From Stutzerimonas balearica DSM 6083 (GTDB lineage: Bacteria > Pseudomonadota > Gammaproteobacteria > Pseudomonadales > Pseudomonadaceae): 64,000 nucleotides of DNA. The stretch spans positions 971,001 through 1,035,000 of the forward strand of contig NZ_CP007511.1 in the NCBI RefSeq assembly GCF_000818015.1, written 5' to 3'. The first letter of the stretch is position 1, and each line of letters starts with the position of its first letter. The notes under the pieces were generated by a model. That model was not told the origin of the DNA, searched no databases, and saw only the letters and a list, made by a program, of their open reading frames with translations. The translations under genes and the position numbers were made by a program. Of this stretch, positions 11,894-21,917 are shown piece after piece.

Positions 11894-14775
11894 TACTCAC
11901 TCCCGAGATGCAACACAACGGTGATTTCGCCATCAGGTTGCGCGTCGATCGTGCCGGTGTCCAGCAGGTAGACGCGTTGCGGATCCAGGCCCAGGTCGGT
12001 CAGCTGGTTCTTGATCGTAGCGGCCCGCTCGCGTGCAAGGTTGCGCAAGAGTATGGCGCTCGACGACCAGGAGTCGATGACCGCTTCGCGCAACTGCTGG
12101 GCACGGGCGTCCTCCTCCAGTTCGCGCCACTGTTCTGGTGGCTGGCGTCCGAGGCGACTGCGATAGATGCCTTCGAGCAACGCCGGTTTCTCGTCGTCGG
12201 CGACGACGAGCTCGTCTTCGCTGCCCGGCACCTTTTCTCCGCGGCGTTGCAGCACGCGGTAGAACGTTCTCTGATACTCGCGTTCAAGTCGCTGCTCGGC
12301 CAACGCCCTGCCTTCGCTGGCCGCGCTGCGGCCCTCTACCTCCAGCGCCAGTTGCGGGCGTTGTTGCAGCGCCTGGGCCAAGGCTTTCAGGTTGGCGCGT
12401 GCCTGGGCGTCGAGTTCGCTGCTTGCTGGAGCAAACGCAATCTGACTGAGATCCTCCTGTCCGCCGTCTACCAGCCCGGCAAGGAATTTGAACGGAGCCT
12501 GGGCGGCGCGCAGGACAAGATTGCGTAGCGTCTGCCAGATGATCGGTATGACGCTGAACTGCGGATCGTTCAGGTTGCCCTGGACCGGCAGCTTGATGTC
12601 GATCGTGCCGTGGGTGTCCTTGAGCAGGGCGACCGCGAGGCGGACCGGTAAGTCGACGGCATCGGGACTGTCGACCTTCTCGCCGAGCTGAAGCTGCTCG
12701 AGTACCACCCGGTTCTGTGCGTCGAGTTGCCCCTGCTGGATGCGGTAATGCAGGTCCAGGTTCAGACGGCCTTTGCGAATACGATAGCCGGCGAATTTGC
12801 TGGAATAGGGCGTGAGCGTAGTCAGCTCAACCTGGCGGAAGCTGGTCGCGATATCCAAGCGCTGCAGCGGGTCGAAGGGCGTCAGGCTGCCCTTGATGGC
12901 GACCGGCGCATAGCGGTCGACCTTGCCGGTGATATCGACCGGCGCGGCGGGCTGCTGTTGATTGTCGAGCGTGCCGATGTGGCCGTCGAGATCCTGAATG
13001 GCGGTGGCGAACGGCGGGCGCAGGCTGAAATCGGCAAAGTTGGCCGAGCCATCGGTCAACCGAATGCCACCAATATGCAGCGCCAACGGGGCGCTGGCCG
13101 GGCCGGCCGGCGCGGCAGCGGCTGGTTCTCCAGGCTGGTCGACCAGCAGCTCGTTGACGTTCGTGCTCAGGTCCGGGTTGATGATGAAGCGCGCATATGG
13201 CTGATCGATATCGACCGTTTCGATGGCCAGTCGCTGGGGTTGGTGCTGATAGTCGATGCCTTCGAGCCGCAGTCGCTGCCATTTGACGAAGTCGCGGTCC
13301 TTCAGCGTGTCGAGCGTATGCAGTTGGGTGATCTCGGCCGTACCGGTTGCCGAAAAAGCAAGCGGTTCGGCTCCATCCAGCGTCAGCTGCAGGTCGCTCG
13401 AGAGCATGCCGCTGCGCAGTTCGAGTCGAATGAAGGGGGCGAGATAGGCCTGCGCCACGCGCAGATCGAGATCCCGGGTGCGAACGTCGAGCCGACCGCT
13501 CAACGGAGCCAGTTGCAGCTCGCCAGTAGCCTGCAGGTTGCCCTGGCGACCGATTCCGGTATCCAGATCGACCTTGAAAGGCGTTTTTCCTTGGCTGTCG
13601 AACTGTCGAAGTGTGAGCTTCAGGGGTGCGAGTTCGAGGGCAACCTCCTGCTCGGGCACGCGGTCAGTCAGGTGGATGCGATAGTCGGCCAGCTGCGCCT
13701 CGCTCAGTTGAATCCGCCAGGCGGGCTCGCTCGGTTGCGCGGCAGGTGTCTTGCTGTCCGTTCCTGTCGGCTCGGCGAACAGCCGCTGCCAGTTCAGTGC
13801 ACCGTCCTGCTCGCGTATGACCCAGGTTTCCAGCCCGGCGCTGCGCACTTTGCCGATTTGCAGGCGCTTATCGGCCAGGTCGAGCTTTGTTTCCGCGACT
13901 TCGAGGCGCTCCAGGCGCACGAGTGGATTGCCCTGCAGGTCATCGATCGCCAGCGGCGCGAGCGTGGCGTCCAGGTCGAGCAGGCGCAGCTGGAGGGCCT
14001 CGCTCAAATCCAGTTCGTAGCGCGTACTGGCGCTGAGCGTGCCGCGCTCGAGAGCCAGGGGCGCTGCGTCGCGGACGTATGGCCAGAAGTCCGCCAGCGC
14101 CACGGAGTCCACGGTCAGGCTGCCACTGGAGCGCAGTGGAGCGAGGTTCAGCTGGCCCTGCCAACCGATGTGCCCGCCGCTTGGGCCAGAGGCCGCCAGC
14201 GTGGCGTCGGCGGCCCCATCCTCCCGGGTGACGAGGTTGTGCAGCTCCAGATTCAGCTCGTCGTAAAGCAGGTCGATAGGCTCGCTGGGGCGCTTATCAA
14301 TGAAGCGCAATTGGCCGGCGCTGAGTCGGAAGCGGTCCAGTTGCAGCGGAAATACCTCGCCTTCGGCGGCCGGCGTCTCGGGCTCGGATTTTTGCTCGGG
14401 GGCTCTGAACAGCTGGGCCAGGTTGAAGGTACCGTCCTTGGCAAAGCGCAACTGCGCTCGCGGTGCCTCCAGGTGCACTTCGCTCAGGTGCAGGGTGCGC
14501 CGGAACAGGCTGTCCCAGGCGAGATCGACATACAGGTGATCGAAGCCGACGTCGTGTTGCTCGGCTGTGCCCAGTGACAGAGCGAAGACATCGAGCTCAA
14601 GGCTGAACGGGTTGAATTCCATTCGCGCCAGGCTCGCCGGAACGGAGGCGTATACGGCGAGCTGCTGGTTGGCGATGCGCTGAGCGAGCCCGGGCAGGAT
14701 CAGAAAGCCGAGCAGGGCGTAGCAGATGAGTGCGGTTGCCGCGGCGATCGCCAGGCGCTTCAGACCGTTGCGCAT
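11893..14775 (-). CDS. Large DUF748 (AsmA-related) envelope protein
   Basis: The 960-residue protein has one N-terminal membrane anchor (about 8-30) followed by a long periplasmic region rich in beta-forming amphipathic repeats, typical of DUF748 and of the AsmA/TamB-like superfamily thought to handle lipid or outer-membrane traffic. The C-terminal 160 residues resemble an OmpA-like peptidoglycan-binding fold (IAFAPASSELDAQARANL ... LDPQRVYLLDTG). First gene of a three-gene operon with two DUF2845 genes. The bridging model, inner membrane to peptidoglycan or outer membrane, is inference. Confidence 0.85.
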   Translation of the reverse strand: MRNGLKRLAIAAATALICYALLGFLILPGLAQRIANQQLAVYASVPASLARMEFNPFSLELDVFALSLGTAEQHDVGFDHLYVDLAWDSLFRRTLHLSEVHLEAPRAQLRFAKDGTFNLAQLFRAPEQKSEPETPAAEGEVFPLQLDRFRLSAGQLRFIDKRPSEPIDLLYDELNLELHNLVTREDGAADATLAASGPSGGHIGWQGQLNLAPLRSSGSLTVDSVALADFWPYVRDAAPLALERGTLSASTRYELDLSEALQLRLLDLDATLAPLAIDDLQGNPLVRLERLEVAETKLDLADKRLQIGKVRSAGLETWVIREQDGALNWQRLFAEPTGTDSKTPAAQPSEPAWRIQLSEAQLADYRIHLTDRVPEQEVALELAPLKLTLRQFDSQGKTPFKVDLDTGIGRQGNLQATGELQLAPLSGRLDVRTRDLDLRVAQAYLAPFIRLELRSGMLSSDLQLTLDGAEPLAFSATGTAEITQLHTLDTLKDRDFVKWQRLRLEGIDYQHQPQRLAIETVDIDQPYARFIINPDLSTNVNELLVDQPGEPAAAAPAGPASAPLALHIGGIRLTDGSANFADFSLRPPFATAIQDLDGHIGTLDNQQQPAAPVDITGKVDRYAPVAIKGSLTPFDPLQRLDIATSFRQVELTTLTPYSSKFAGYRIRKGRLNLDLHYRIQQGQLDAQNRVVLEQLQLGEKVDSPDAVDLPVRLAVALLKDTHGTIDIKLPVQGNLNDPQFSVIPIIWQTLRNLVLRAAQAPFKFLAGLVDGGQEDLSQIAFAPASSELDAQARANLKALAQALQQRPQLALEVEGRSAASEGRALAEQRLEREYQRTFYRVLQRRGEKVPGSEDELVVADDEKPALLEGIYRSRLGRQPPEQWRELEEDARAQQLREAVIDSWSSSAILLRNLARERAATIKNQLTDLGLDPQRVYLLDTGTIDAQPDGEITVVLHLGSE

Positions 14776-14861
14776 TTGCCAAGGTTTCCTCTGGATAGGT
14801 TGGCTTGGAGTATGGCACGTCGTCCCGGTTCCTCATGCGATCGGCGCCGCGCTGCGGCTGC

Positions 14862-15737
14862 TCAACGTGGCGGTAATCCCATGCGACGTCGTGCCCGATG
14901 CACCGAACCGTTGCGCACCGCCCAGCGCAGCACGCCCGCCGTGGCCCGGACCTGATGACGGATCAGCCAGCGTCGCGCCGGTGACATCGAGATCCCGAAC
15001 ATCTCGCAAGCCCATTGCGGAAGCAGCTCGATGCCGGCCCTGAGCATCAGTCTGGCGAACGGTTGCGCCAGGCGACTGGGTGCCGGGGCGGCAAGCAGGA
15101 TGCGAAGAATTTCGTGCGAGCGGTGATCGCAAACCAGCTCGCCGCGAATGGCCTGCAAATAGCCAGCGGTCGCCTCGCGGGTGGTCGGCACACTGGTAGC
15201 CCCGAGCCGTCCGGCAATCATCGAAACCTCGGCGAGATAGCGATCCTGGTCCGCGGGAGGCAGAGCGGAATTGCGGTAGCGCAGATGCGCCTCGAGAAAG
15301 CAGCTGACTTCGGCTACATGCACCCAGGTCAGCAACTCGGGGTCCGATGCCGCATAAGGGCGGCCGTCCTCGGCCTGTCCGGTGACGCCCAGGTGGATAC
15401 GACGAACCCGTTCGAGCAGTCGTTCGGCATCATCGGTGCTCGCAAAGGTGGTTCCGGCGATGAATTGCCCGGTGCGGCGAAGCCGGCCAAGGAGATCCTC
15501 GCGAAAGCGTGAATGGTCCCAGACACCGGCCAGCGCCAGCGGATGCAGGGCTTGCAACAGCAGCGCGGCAATGCCGCCGACGAGCATCGAAGTGAAGTCA
15601 CCATGGACGCGCCAGCAGAGCGAATCCGGACCGAAGAGGCCGGGGTCGCCCGCGGGTGATTCGTAGTCGATGCCCGGCAGGGCCAGCCCGGTCAGGCTGA
15701 GCACCTGCGTTTCGATGTGCCGGCGGAGCCGCTCCAC
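14862..15737 (-). CDS. DUF2236 (MpaB-type oxygenase-like) protein
   Basis: The 291-residue protein shows the DUF2236 pattern: an N-terminal segment with GDFTSMLVGG and ALHPLALAGVWDHS, then FIAGTTFAST. The family includes the latex-clearing protein and MpaB-type enzymes, which use a haem bound by conserved histidines; candidates here are His in LHPLALAG and in VHVAEVS. Mostly helical and without a signal peptide. It starts 19 bp after the pgi stop on the same strand and may be co-transcribed with pgi. Substrate unknown. Confidence 0.82.
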   Translation of the reverse strand: MERLRRHIETQVLSLTGLALPGIDYESPAGDPGLFGPDSLCWRVHGDFTSMLVGGIAALLLQALHPLALAGVWDHSRFREDLLGRLRRTGQFIAGTTFASTDDAERLLERVRRIHLGVTGQAEDGRPYAASDPELLTWVHVAEVSCFLEAHLRYRNSALPPADQDRYLAEVSMIAGRLGATSVPTTREATAGYLQAIRGELVCDHRSHEILRILLAAPAPSRLAQPFARLMLRAGIELLPQWACEMFGISMSPARRWLIRHQVRATAGVLRWAVRNGSVHRARRRMGLPPR

Positions 15738-15756
15738 GATGCTCGGGGCGGCAACG

Positions 15757-17424
15757 TCAGCCGCGGTGGCGGCCGCGGAAGTAGTCGATCAGGCCTTGGG
15801 TAGACGCATCCTCGGCCGCCGAGCTCTCGTAGCTGGTCAGACGGTTGTAGACGCCCTTGCCCAGTTCCTTGCCCAACTCCACGCCCCACTGATCGAAGGA
15901 GTTGATACCCCAGATCACGCCTTGCACGAATACCTTGTGCTCGTAGAGCGCGATCAGCGCACCCAGGCGCCCGGGGCTGATGCTCTCCATCACCAGGGTG
16001 TTGCTCGGGCGGTTGCCCGGAATCACCTTGTGCGGTGCCAGCCGGGCGATCTCGGCTTCGGCCAGGCCCTTGGCGCGGAGCTCGGCCTCGGCCTCGCTAC
16101 GGGTCTTGCCAAGCATCAGCGCCTGGCTCTGCGACAGACAGTTGGCGTAGAGCCATTCGTGGTGATCGGCGACGGGGTTGTGGCTGACCACCGGAACGAT
16201 GAAGTCGGCCGGTATCAGCGGGGTGCCCTGGTGCAACAGCTGGTGGTAGGCGTGCTGGCCGTTACAGCCAACACCACCCCAGATGACCGGGCCGGTGCTG
16301 CAGGATACGGGGCTGCCGTCCTGGCGCACGCTTTTGCCGTTGGACTCCATGTCCATCTGCTGCAGGTGCTTGACGAAGTTGCGCAGGTAATGGTCGTAGG
16401 GCAGGAAGGCGTAGCTCTGTGCGCCCCAGAAGTTGTGGTACCAGATGCCAAGCATCGCCAGCAGGACCGGCATGTTGCGCTCGTAGGGCTCGTGCAGGAA
16501 GTGCTGGTCCATGCTGTAGGCGCCGGACAGCAGGTCCTTGAAGTTGTGCATGCCGATGGCAAGAGCGATCGGCAGGCCGATCGCCGACCAGAGTGAATAG
16601 CGCCCGCCAACCCAGTCCCACATGGGGAATACGTTCTTCTCGCGGATACCGAAGTCGATCGCTGCCTGTTTGTTGCTGGTCACCGCGATGAAGTGCCGGT
16701 AGAGCTTTTCTTCGCTGCCGCCGCGAGCGAGATACCAGGTTCGTGCGGCCTGGGCGTTCTTCAGGGTTTCCAGGGTGCCGAACGACTTGCTCGAAACGAT
16801 GAACAGGGTGGTTTCCGCATTCAGATTCGCGGTCACCTCGCGGAACTCGCTGCCGTCGATGTTGGCCAGGTAGTGGCAGCGCACGCCGCTTTGCTGGGTG
16901 AACGGCAGCAGGGCCTCGGACACCAGCTGCGGACCAAGGAAGGAACCGCCGATACCGATGTTGACCACGTCGGTGATCGGCTTGTCGTTGTAGCCCCGCC
17001 AGAGATGGTTGTGGATACGCCCGACGATATCCGTCATCTGCGCCAGGGAGCCGTGCACTTCGCGCATCAGGTTGTGGCCGTCGACCATCAGGCTGTCGCC
17101 GAGTGGGCGGCGCAGGGCGGTGTGCAGTGCCGGGCGCCGTTCCGAGGCATTGACCGGTTCGCCGTTGAACATGGCATGGGCCGCCTGCTCGACGCCCGCC
17201 TCACGGGCCAGGTTGACCAGCAAGGCGCGGGTTTCGTTGGTAATCAGGTTCTTCGAGTAGTCGAGAAAGAGTCCACAGCAGGAGACCGATAGCTCGTTGA
17301 AACGCTCCGGGTCCGCCTGGAAGGCCTCGCGCATGTTGAAGTGCTGCATGGCCAGGCGGTGCTCTTCCAGAGCTTTCCAGGATGGCAGGGCGGTGACATC
17401 GAGAGGGTTCAGGTAATAGCTCAT
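15757..17424 (-). CDS. pgi: Glucose-6-phosphate isomerase
   Basis: Pgi interconverts glucose-6-phosphate and fructose-6-phosphate; in pseudomonads it feeds recycling of triose phosphates through the Entner-Doudoroff cycle. The 555-residue length is normal. Signature blocks are visible: [29 protein letters not shown], the catalytic region near [11 protein letters not shown], and [21 protein letters not shown] sequence near the C-terminus. The open frame extends 12 codons further, but [11 protein letters not shown] fits the family start and follows AAAGGAAG. It lies downstream of panBCD. Confidence 0.97.
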   Translation of the reverse strand: MSYYLNPLDVTALPSWKALEEHRLAMQHFNMREAFQADPERFNELSVSCCGLFLDYSKNLITNETRALLVNLAREAGVEQAAHAMFNGEPVNASERRPALHTALRRPLGDSLMVDGHNLMREVHGSLAQMTDIVGRIHNHLWRGYNDKPITDVVNIGIGGSFLGPQLVSEALLPFTQQSGVRCHYLANIDGSEFREVTANLNAETTLFIVSSKSFGTLETLKNAQAARTWYLARGGSEEKLYRHFIAVTSNKQAAIDFGIREKNVFPMWDWVGGRYSLWSAIGLPIALAIGMHNFKDLLSGAYSMDQHFLHEPYERNMPVLLAMLGIWYHNFWGAQSYAFLPYDHYLRNFVKHLQQMDMESNGKSVRQDGSPVSCSTGPVIWGGVGCNGQHAYHQLLHQGTPLIPADFIVPVVSHNPVADHHEWLYANCLSQSQALMLGKTRSEAEAELRAKGLAEAEIARLAPHKVIPGNRPSNTLVMESISPGRLGALIALYEHKVFVQGVIWGINSFDQWGVELGKELGKGVYNRLTSYESSAAEDASTQGLIDYFRGRHRG

Positions 17425-17570
17425 GATGAGGCGGCTTCCTTTGCTATGTCGGGCCATCATATGGCAATGCAGGAGGGCGGTAGCAATGCATGGCCGGCGC
17501 TACCGCCGAGTCTGCTCAGACCTGTGCCGTGCCGCTGTGTTCCGCAGGTTCTTGGCGGCCTGGTCGATAC

Positions 17571-17606
17571 GAAAAAGCCCGAAGCACAGACTGCGCTTCG
17601 GGCTTT
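17571..17606 (-). terminator. Rho-independent terminator after panD
   Basis: On the minus strand AAAGCCCGAAGC and GCTTCGGGCTTT form a 12-bp stem around a nine-base loop, followed by TTTCG. It ends the pcnB-folK-panBCD block before pgi. Confidence 0.88.
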
Positions 17607-17625
17607 CGGGCATCGCCGTGGCAGG

Positions 17626-18006
17626 TCAGGCAACCTGGACCGGAATGGCGTTGCTGGTGTGGCTGAGGTCGCCATCGGCGCCCATGTACAGCACGTGCGG
17701 CTTGAAGTTCGCCAGCTCGGCTTCGCTGTAGTGGGCGTAGGCGCAGATGATCAGCCGGTGGCCGACACCCGCCTTGTGCGCGGCGGCGCCGTTGACCGAA
17801 ATGATCTTCGAACCTTCCTCGCCGCGAATGGCGTAGGTGGTGAACCGCTCGCCGTTGTCGACGTTGTAGATCTGAATCTGTTCGTACTCGCGGATCCCGG
17901 CCAGGTCGAGCCACTCACCATCGATGGCGCAGGAGCCTTCGTAGTCGAGTACGGAATGGGTCACCACGGCGCGGTGCAGTTTTGCCTTGAGCATGATGGC
18001 GTGCAT
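17626..18006 (-). CDS. panD: Aspartate 1-decarboxylase proenzyme
   Basis: PanD makes beta-alanine from aspartate for pantothenate and CoA. The 126-residue proenzyme carries the self-cleavage site Gly24-Ser25 in YEGSCAI, which generates the pyruvoyl group, and the conserved [13 protein letters not shown] tail. Last gene of the panB-panC-panD run and directly followed by a terminator. It lies 78 bp after panC. Confidence 0.97.
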   Translation of the reverse strand: MHAIMLKAKLHRAVVTHSVLDYEGSCAIDGEWLDLAGIREYEQIQIYNVDNGERFTTYAIRGEEGSKIISVNGAAAHKAGVGHRLIICAYAHYSEAELANFKPHVLYMGADGDLSHTSNAIPVQVA

Positions 18007-18084
18007 GGCAGGGTCCTCCGGGGGCGCAAGCGGCGCAGAGTGTGCCCGAAGCCTTGGGTGTGTTCAAGGCTGCGGGAGGGCGGT

Positions 18085-18948
18085 TCAGTGGGCGGTCGTG
18101 CCGGTTTCCACCAGGATGTTGTCGAGCAGGCGTGTCCTGCCGAGAAACGCTGCTACGAGGATGGCGACCTCGCGCGAGTGCTGATCGGCCGGCTGCAGAT
18201 CGACGGCGTTGCGCAGCTCCAGATAGTCCGGACGTAGCCCTGCCTGGCGCAGGCGGTTCAGGCCGCGCTCGACCAGCGCCGAATAGTCGCGCTCGCCACC
18301 GGCAATCGCATCGCGCAGTTCGCACAATGTGCGATACAGTTGCGGGGCGATGGTCCGCTCTTCCGTGGTCAGGTAGCCGTTACGCGAGGACAGCGCCAAG
18401 CCGTCGTCGGCGCGCACGATCGGTTCGGAGATGATCTGCACCGGCATGTTCAGGTCGCGCACCATGGTGCGGATCACTGCCAGCTGCTGGAAGTCCTTTT
18501 GGCCGAACACGGCCAGGTCGGGCTGCACCATGTTGAACAGCTTGGTCACCACCGTCGATACGCCATCGAAATGCCCAGGCCGACTGGCCCCGCACAGCCC
18601 CTCGGACACACCGGGCACGCGCACCAGCGTCTGGTCTGCCTGATCGTGGGGGTACATTTCCTCGACACTGGGGGCGAACAACAGGTGGCAACCGGCGTTG
18701 ACCAGTTTTTCCTGGTCGGCGGCCAGTGTCCGCGGATAGCTGGCCAGATCCTCGTTGGGACCGAACTGCAGCGGATTGACGAAAATGCTGGCGACGACGA
18801 AGTCGGCGCGTTGGCCGGCCTTCTTGATCAGGGCGATATGCCCGGCATGCAGGTTGCCCATGGTCGGCACGAAGCCGATACGCTTGCCCTCGCCGCGGGC
18901 ACGCGCCACGGCGGCACGCAGATCGGCGACGGTCTTGACGATGTTCAT
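18085..18948 (-). CDS. panC: Pantothenate synthetase
   Basis: PanC condenses pantoate and beta-alanine using ATP. The 287-residue protein has the nucleotidyltransferase motif HAGH in [15 protein letters not shown], the VSKTGCGLCGAS-like pantoate region ([18 protein letters not shown]) and the KMSKS-equivalent SSRNGYL. Its ATG overlaps the panB stop by 4 bp, so panB and panC are translationally coupled. It makes the product of the panBCD cluster in one step after panB and panD. Confidence 0.97.
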   Translation of the reverse strand: MNIVKTVADLRAAVARARGEGKRIGFVPTMGNLHAGHIALIKKAGQRADFVVASIFVNPLQFGPNEDLASYPRTLAADQEKLVNAGCHLLFAPSVEEMYPHDQADQTLVRVPGVSEGLCGASRPGHFDGVSTVVTKLFNMVQPDLAVFGQKDFQQLAVIRTMVRDLNMPVQIISEPIVRADDGLALSSRNGYLTTEERTIAPQLYRTLCELRDAIAGGERDYSALVERGLNRLRQAGLRPDYLELRNAVDLQPADQHSREVAILVAAFLGRTRLLDNILVETGTTAH

Positions 18949-19745
18949 GCGGAAAACTCGTGTTCGGCTGCAGGGAACTCGACCGCTTTCACGGCGCGGA
19001 CATAGGCGGCAATGGCGGCCGGAATGCTGTTCTGTGCCTGCATGAAGTTCTTCACGAACTTCGGTACCCGACCGCTGAGCGAAAGGCCGAGCATGTCATG
19101 CAGCACCAGAACCTGCCCATCGGTGGCGCTGCCGGCGCCAATGCCGATCACCGGGATGCGAACCGCTTCGGTGATGCGGGCCGCCAGCTCGCTGGGCACG
19201 CATTCGAGCAGCAGCATGGCCGCACCGGCAGCCTCCAGGGCACGGGCATCGGCGAGCATCTTCTCGGCCTGCGCCTCGCCCCGGCCCTGCACCTTGTAAC
19301 CGCCGAACAGGTTGACCGCCTGTGGCGTCAGGCCCATGTGCGCGCAGACGGGGATGCCGCGCTCAGCCAGCTGGCCGATCGATTCGGCCAGCCAACCGGC
19401 ACCTTCGAGCTTGATCATGTGCGCTCCGGCCTGCATCAGCATCGCGGAATTGTTCAGCGTCTGCTCGAGCGTGGCATTGGCCATGAACGGCAGGTCGGCG
19501 ACGATCATGGCGCCGCGGTTACCGCGTTTGACGCTGGCTGTGTGATAGGCCATGTCGGCAACACTCACCGGCAGCGTGCTGTCGTGACCTTGCAGGACCA
19601 TGCCGAGCGAGTCGCCGATCAGCAGCATCTCCACCCCCGCATCGCATGCCGTGCGGGCAAAGGTGGCGTCGTAGCAGGTCAGCATGACGATCTTCTCGCC
19701 CTTCTGCTTGAGCCCTTGCAGTGTGGTCAGGGTTACGTCTGGCAT
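18945..19745 (-). CDS. panB: 3-methyl-2-oxobutanoate hydroxymethyltransferase
   Basis: PanB makes ketopantoate from alpha-ketoisovalerate and methylene-tetrahydrofolate. The 266-residue TIM-barrel enzyme shows the metal-binding [15 protein letters not shown] block and [11 protein letters not shown]. Its substrate comes from the valine branch encoded by ilvIHC at the other end of this window. A 157-bp upstream spacer carries four GTTAC repeats and a possible TTGACT -35, so panBCD may have its own promoter separate from pcnB-folK. Confidence 0.97.
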   Translation of the reverse strand: MPDVTLTTLQGLKQKGEKIVMLTCYDATFARTACDAGVEMLLIGDSLGMVLQGHDSTLPVSVADMAYHTASVKRGNRGAMIVADLPFMANATLEQTLNNSAMLMQAGAHMIKLEGAGWLAESIGQLAERGIPVCAHMGLTPQAVNLFGGYKVQGRGEAQAEKMLADARALEAAGAAMLLLECVPSELAARITEAVRIPVIGIGAGSATDGQVLVLHDMLGLSLSGRVPKFVKNFMQAQNSIPAAIAAYVRAVKAVEFPAAEHEFSA

Positions 19746-19867
19746 GAGCCGTCCTCTTCGGGGCCTCTGAGGGGTCTGTCGCCGGGCCGTGCGCAGCTGC
19801 GTGCGACAATCGGTACCAGCAGAGGGCGCTTATACTCGGGTTGACGCCCAGCTAAGTCAATGATGGG

Positions 19868-19906
19868 TGTTACCCGGGTGTTACGGTCGTTACCGCAATG
19901 CGTTAC
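19868..19906 (-). repeat. Four-copy GTTAC direct-repeat array upstream of panB
   Basis: On the plus strand TGTTAC occurs at 19868-19873 and 19879-19884, and CGTTAC at 19888-19893 and 19901-19906, all in the same orientation (starts 11, 9 and 13 bp apart). The array sits in the folK-panB spacer and touches the folK stop. TGTTAC is the half-site found in the CbrB palindrome at 22395-22420. Confidence 0.5.
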
Positions 19907-20397
19907 AGATCGGTCGCCAAGCGTTCCAGTCCGGTGAAGGGGCACGCGGCGATCAGCTCGTCCAGCGTACGGCCGTCCGGAAGGCGAAAGCCGGTGGGCA
20001 CGAGCTCGGCCAACGGATATAGCACGAAGGGACGCGCGTGCATGTGGTAATGCGGCACGGTCAGTCGCGGCTCGCTCAGCGATCGATTGCCGAACAGCAG
20101 GATATCCAGGTCAAGGGTGCGCGGGCCCCAGCGCTCGGCCTTGCGTTGACGCCCCTGGGCGAGTTCGATCGCCTGCAGTGCATCGAGCAGTTGCAGCGGC
20201 GCAAGCCCGGTATCCAGTGCGGCGACCGCATTCACATAGCGCGGCTGGTCACTTGGCCCGAGTGGATCGCTGGCATAGAACGAGGAGACCGCCATCAGCT
20301 CGGTATTCACGATGCCGGCGAGCGCGGCGATCGCATCGCGGAGCTGCTGCTCGGGTTCCGCCAGATTGCTGCCCAGCCCGATATAGGCGCGCTCCAT
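19903..20397 (-). CDS. folK: 6-hydroxymethyl-7,8-dihydropterin pyrophosphokinase
   Basis: FolK transfers pyrophosphate from ATP to hydroxymethyl-dihydropterin in folate synthesis. The 164-residue protein has the N-terminal YIGLGSNL and the catalytic block RWGPRTLDLDILLFG with the two metal-binding aspartates. The open frame extends far upstream inside pcnB, but the ATG overlapping the pcnB TGA by one base (TGATG) gives the family length. Transcribed after pcnB, before panB. Confidence 0.96.
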   Translation of the reverse strand: MERAYIGLGSNLAEPEQQLRDAIAALAGIVNTELMAVSSFYASDPLGPSDQPRYVNAVAALDTGLAPLQLLDALQAIELAQGRQRKAERWGPRTLDLDILLFGNRSLSEPRLTVPHYHMHARPFVLYPLAELVPTGFRLPDGRTLDELIAACPFTGLERLATDL

Positions 20398-21791
20398 CAG
20401 TCGGCCGCGGCCGGCGAGCCACTGCCGCGACGGCGACGCCCCCCACCGCTGCGGCGGCGTTTGCGCGGGGCGCCGCCTTCGTCGCGGCTGCTGAGCTCGC
20501 GAATCATGTGGCGGCGCTCGCTGTCGTCGACGTCCTGATAGCGCGTCCACCATTCGCCAAGGCCGTGGGTCTGTTCGCCAGCGCTCTCGCGCAGCAGCAG
20601 GAAATCATAGCCGGCGCGGAAGCGCGGATTCTCCAGCAGCTGATCCGCGCGGCGGCCCTGCCGGCGCGGCAGGCGTTCCTGCATATCCCAGATCTCGCGC
20701 ATCGGGATGGTGAAGCGCTTGGGAATCGCAGTGCGCTGACACTGTTCCCAGATGATGTCGTGCGCCGCCTCTTGCATGGCGGGGATCGGTGGCATGCCGC
20801 GATCCTGCAGCTCGAGCACGCGTGCCGGCAGGGCGGGCCAGAGCAGCGCAGCGAACAGGAACGCCGGTGTGACCGGTTTGCCCTGCTGGATGCGCAGATC
20901 GGTATTGGCCAGGGCGTTGCGGATCAACGTCTCGGCATAGTCGGGGTTGCGCTCGAGCGCCACGGCGGTTGCCGGGAACAGCGGTGCGAAGAGCCCATAT
21001 TCCTGCAGCAGGTCGAAGGTCTGCTCGGCACGACCGCCCATGAACAGCTTGAGGACCTCTTCGAACAGTCGTGCCGCCGGGATGTCTTCCAGCAGCTCGG
21101 CGAGGTCGTGAATGGGTTCGGCACTGTGCCGTTCGATCTCGAAGTCGAGCTTGGCGGCGAAGCGTACGGCACGCAGCATGCGTACGGGGTCTTCCTGGTA
21201 ACGCTGCTCGGGATCGCCGATCAGCCGCACCAGACGATTGCGGATGTCATGCACGCCGTGGGTGTGATCAAGGATGCGCTCGGTGCTTGGATCGTAGTAC
21301 AGGGCATTGATCGTGAAGTCGCGCCGCTGGGCGTCGTCTTCCAGCGTGCCGTAGACGTTGTCGCGCAGAATGCGCCCGCTTTCGTTGCGAGCGGCCTGGT
21401 GTTGGTCCTGCTCCTCGTCCTCATGCGGGTGGTGGGCGCGGAACGTAGCCACCTCGATGATCTCGCGGCCAAAGTGCACGTGGACGAGTTTGAAGCGGCG
21501 GCCGATTACCCGCGCGTTGCGAAATTCGGCGCGCACCTGCTCCGGCGTGGCGCTGGTGGCGACGTCGTAGTCCTTGGGGTCGAGCTTGAGCAGCAGGTCG
21601 CGGACACAACCGCCGACGACGTAGGCCTCGTAGCCGGCCTGTTGAAGGCGCTCGACGACATTGACGGCGTACCGGCTGATTTCGTTTCGATGCAGCGAGT
21701 GTTGCCGGCTGGTCAGTATTTCGGGAGAGCGTCGGGCGTGCGGGACGCGGCGCAGGGGAAAGCGAAATGACTGGAACAGCTTTTTCAGCAT
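20397..21791 (-). CDS. pcnB: Poly(A) polymerase I
   Basis: PcnB adds 3' poly(A) tails that promote RNA decay. The nucleotidyltransferase core has VVGGCVRDLLL and the metal-binding KDYDVAT, followed by the RRDFTINALYYD block that binds nucleotide. The C-terminus is strongly basic (runs of Arg and Gly), as is usual in the family. I chose the internal ATG at MLKKLFQSFRFPLRR (464 residues), which matches the family N-terminus; a GTG 36 bp upstream is an alternative, and neither has a strong Shine-Dalgarno. It lies downstream of crcZ, whose terminator ends about 130 bp upstream. Confidence 0.95.
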   Translation of the reverse strand: MLKKLFQSFRFPLRRVPHARRSPEILTSRQHSLHRNEISRYAVNVVERLQQAGYEAYVVGGCVRDLLLKLDPKDYDVATSATPEQVRAEFRNARVIGRRFKLVHVHFGREIIEVATFRAHHPHEDEEQDQHQAARNESGRILRDNVYGTLEDDAQRRDFTINALYYDPSTERILDHTHGVHDIRNRLVRLIGDPEQRYQEDPVRMLRAVRFAAKLDFEIERHSAEPIHDLAELLEDIPAARLFEEVLKLFMGGRAEQTFDLLQEYGLFAPLFPATAVALERNPDYAETLIRNALANTDLRIQQGKPVTPAFLFAALLWPALPARVLELQDRGMPPIPAMQEAAHDIIWEQCQRTAIPKRFTIPMREIWDMQERLPRRQGRRADQLLENPRFRAGYDFLLLRESAGEQTHGLGEWWTRYQDVDDSERRHMIRELSSRDEGGAPRKRRRSGGGRRRRGSGSPAAAD

Positions 21792-21917
21792 GAGGGAGGC
21801 ACTGTTGGCGAGATAGCGGAACGGCACGCGAATGCCGGCAAACGTGCGCGGATTCTAGCACCGGGTAGCAAGCGATGGTGAACGAAGGAGGCGGGGGTGT
21901 CAAAACTGTGAGGCGAT

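Noticed and set aside
12727..14577. 616-codon open frame opposite the DUF748 gene
   Set aside because: Antisense to a gene supported by domain features and operon overlaps; composition is that of a shadow frame.
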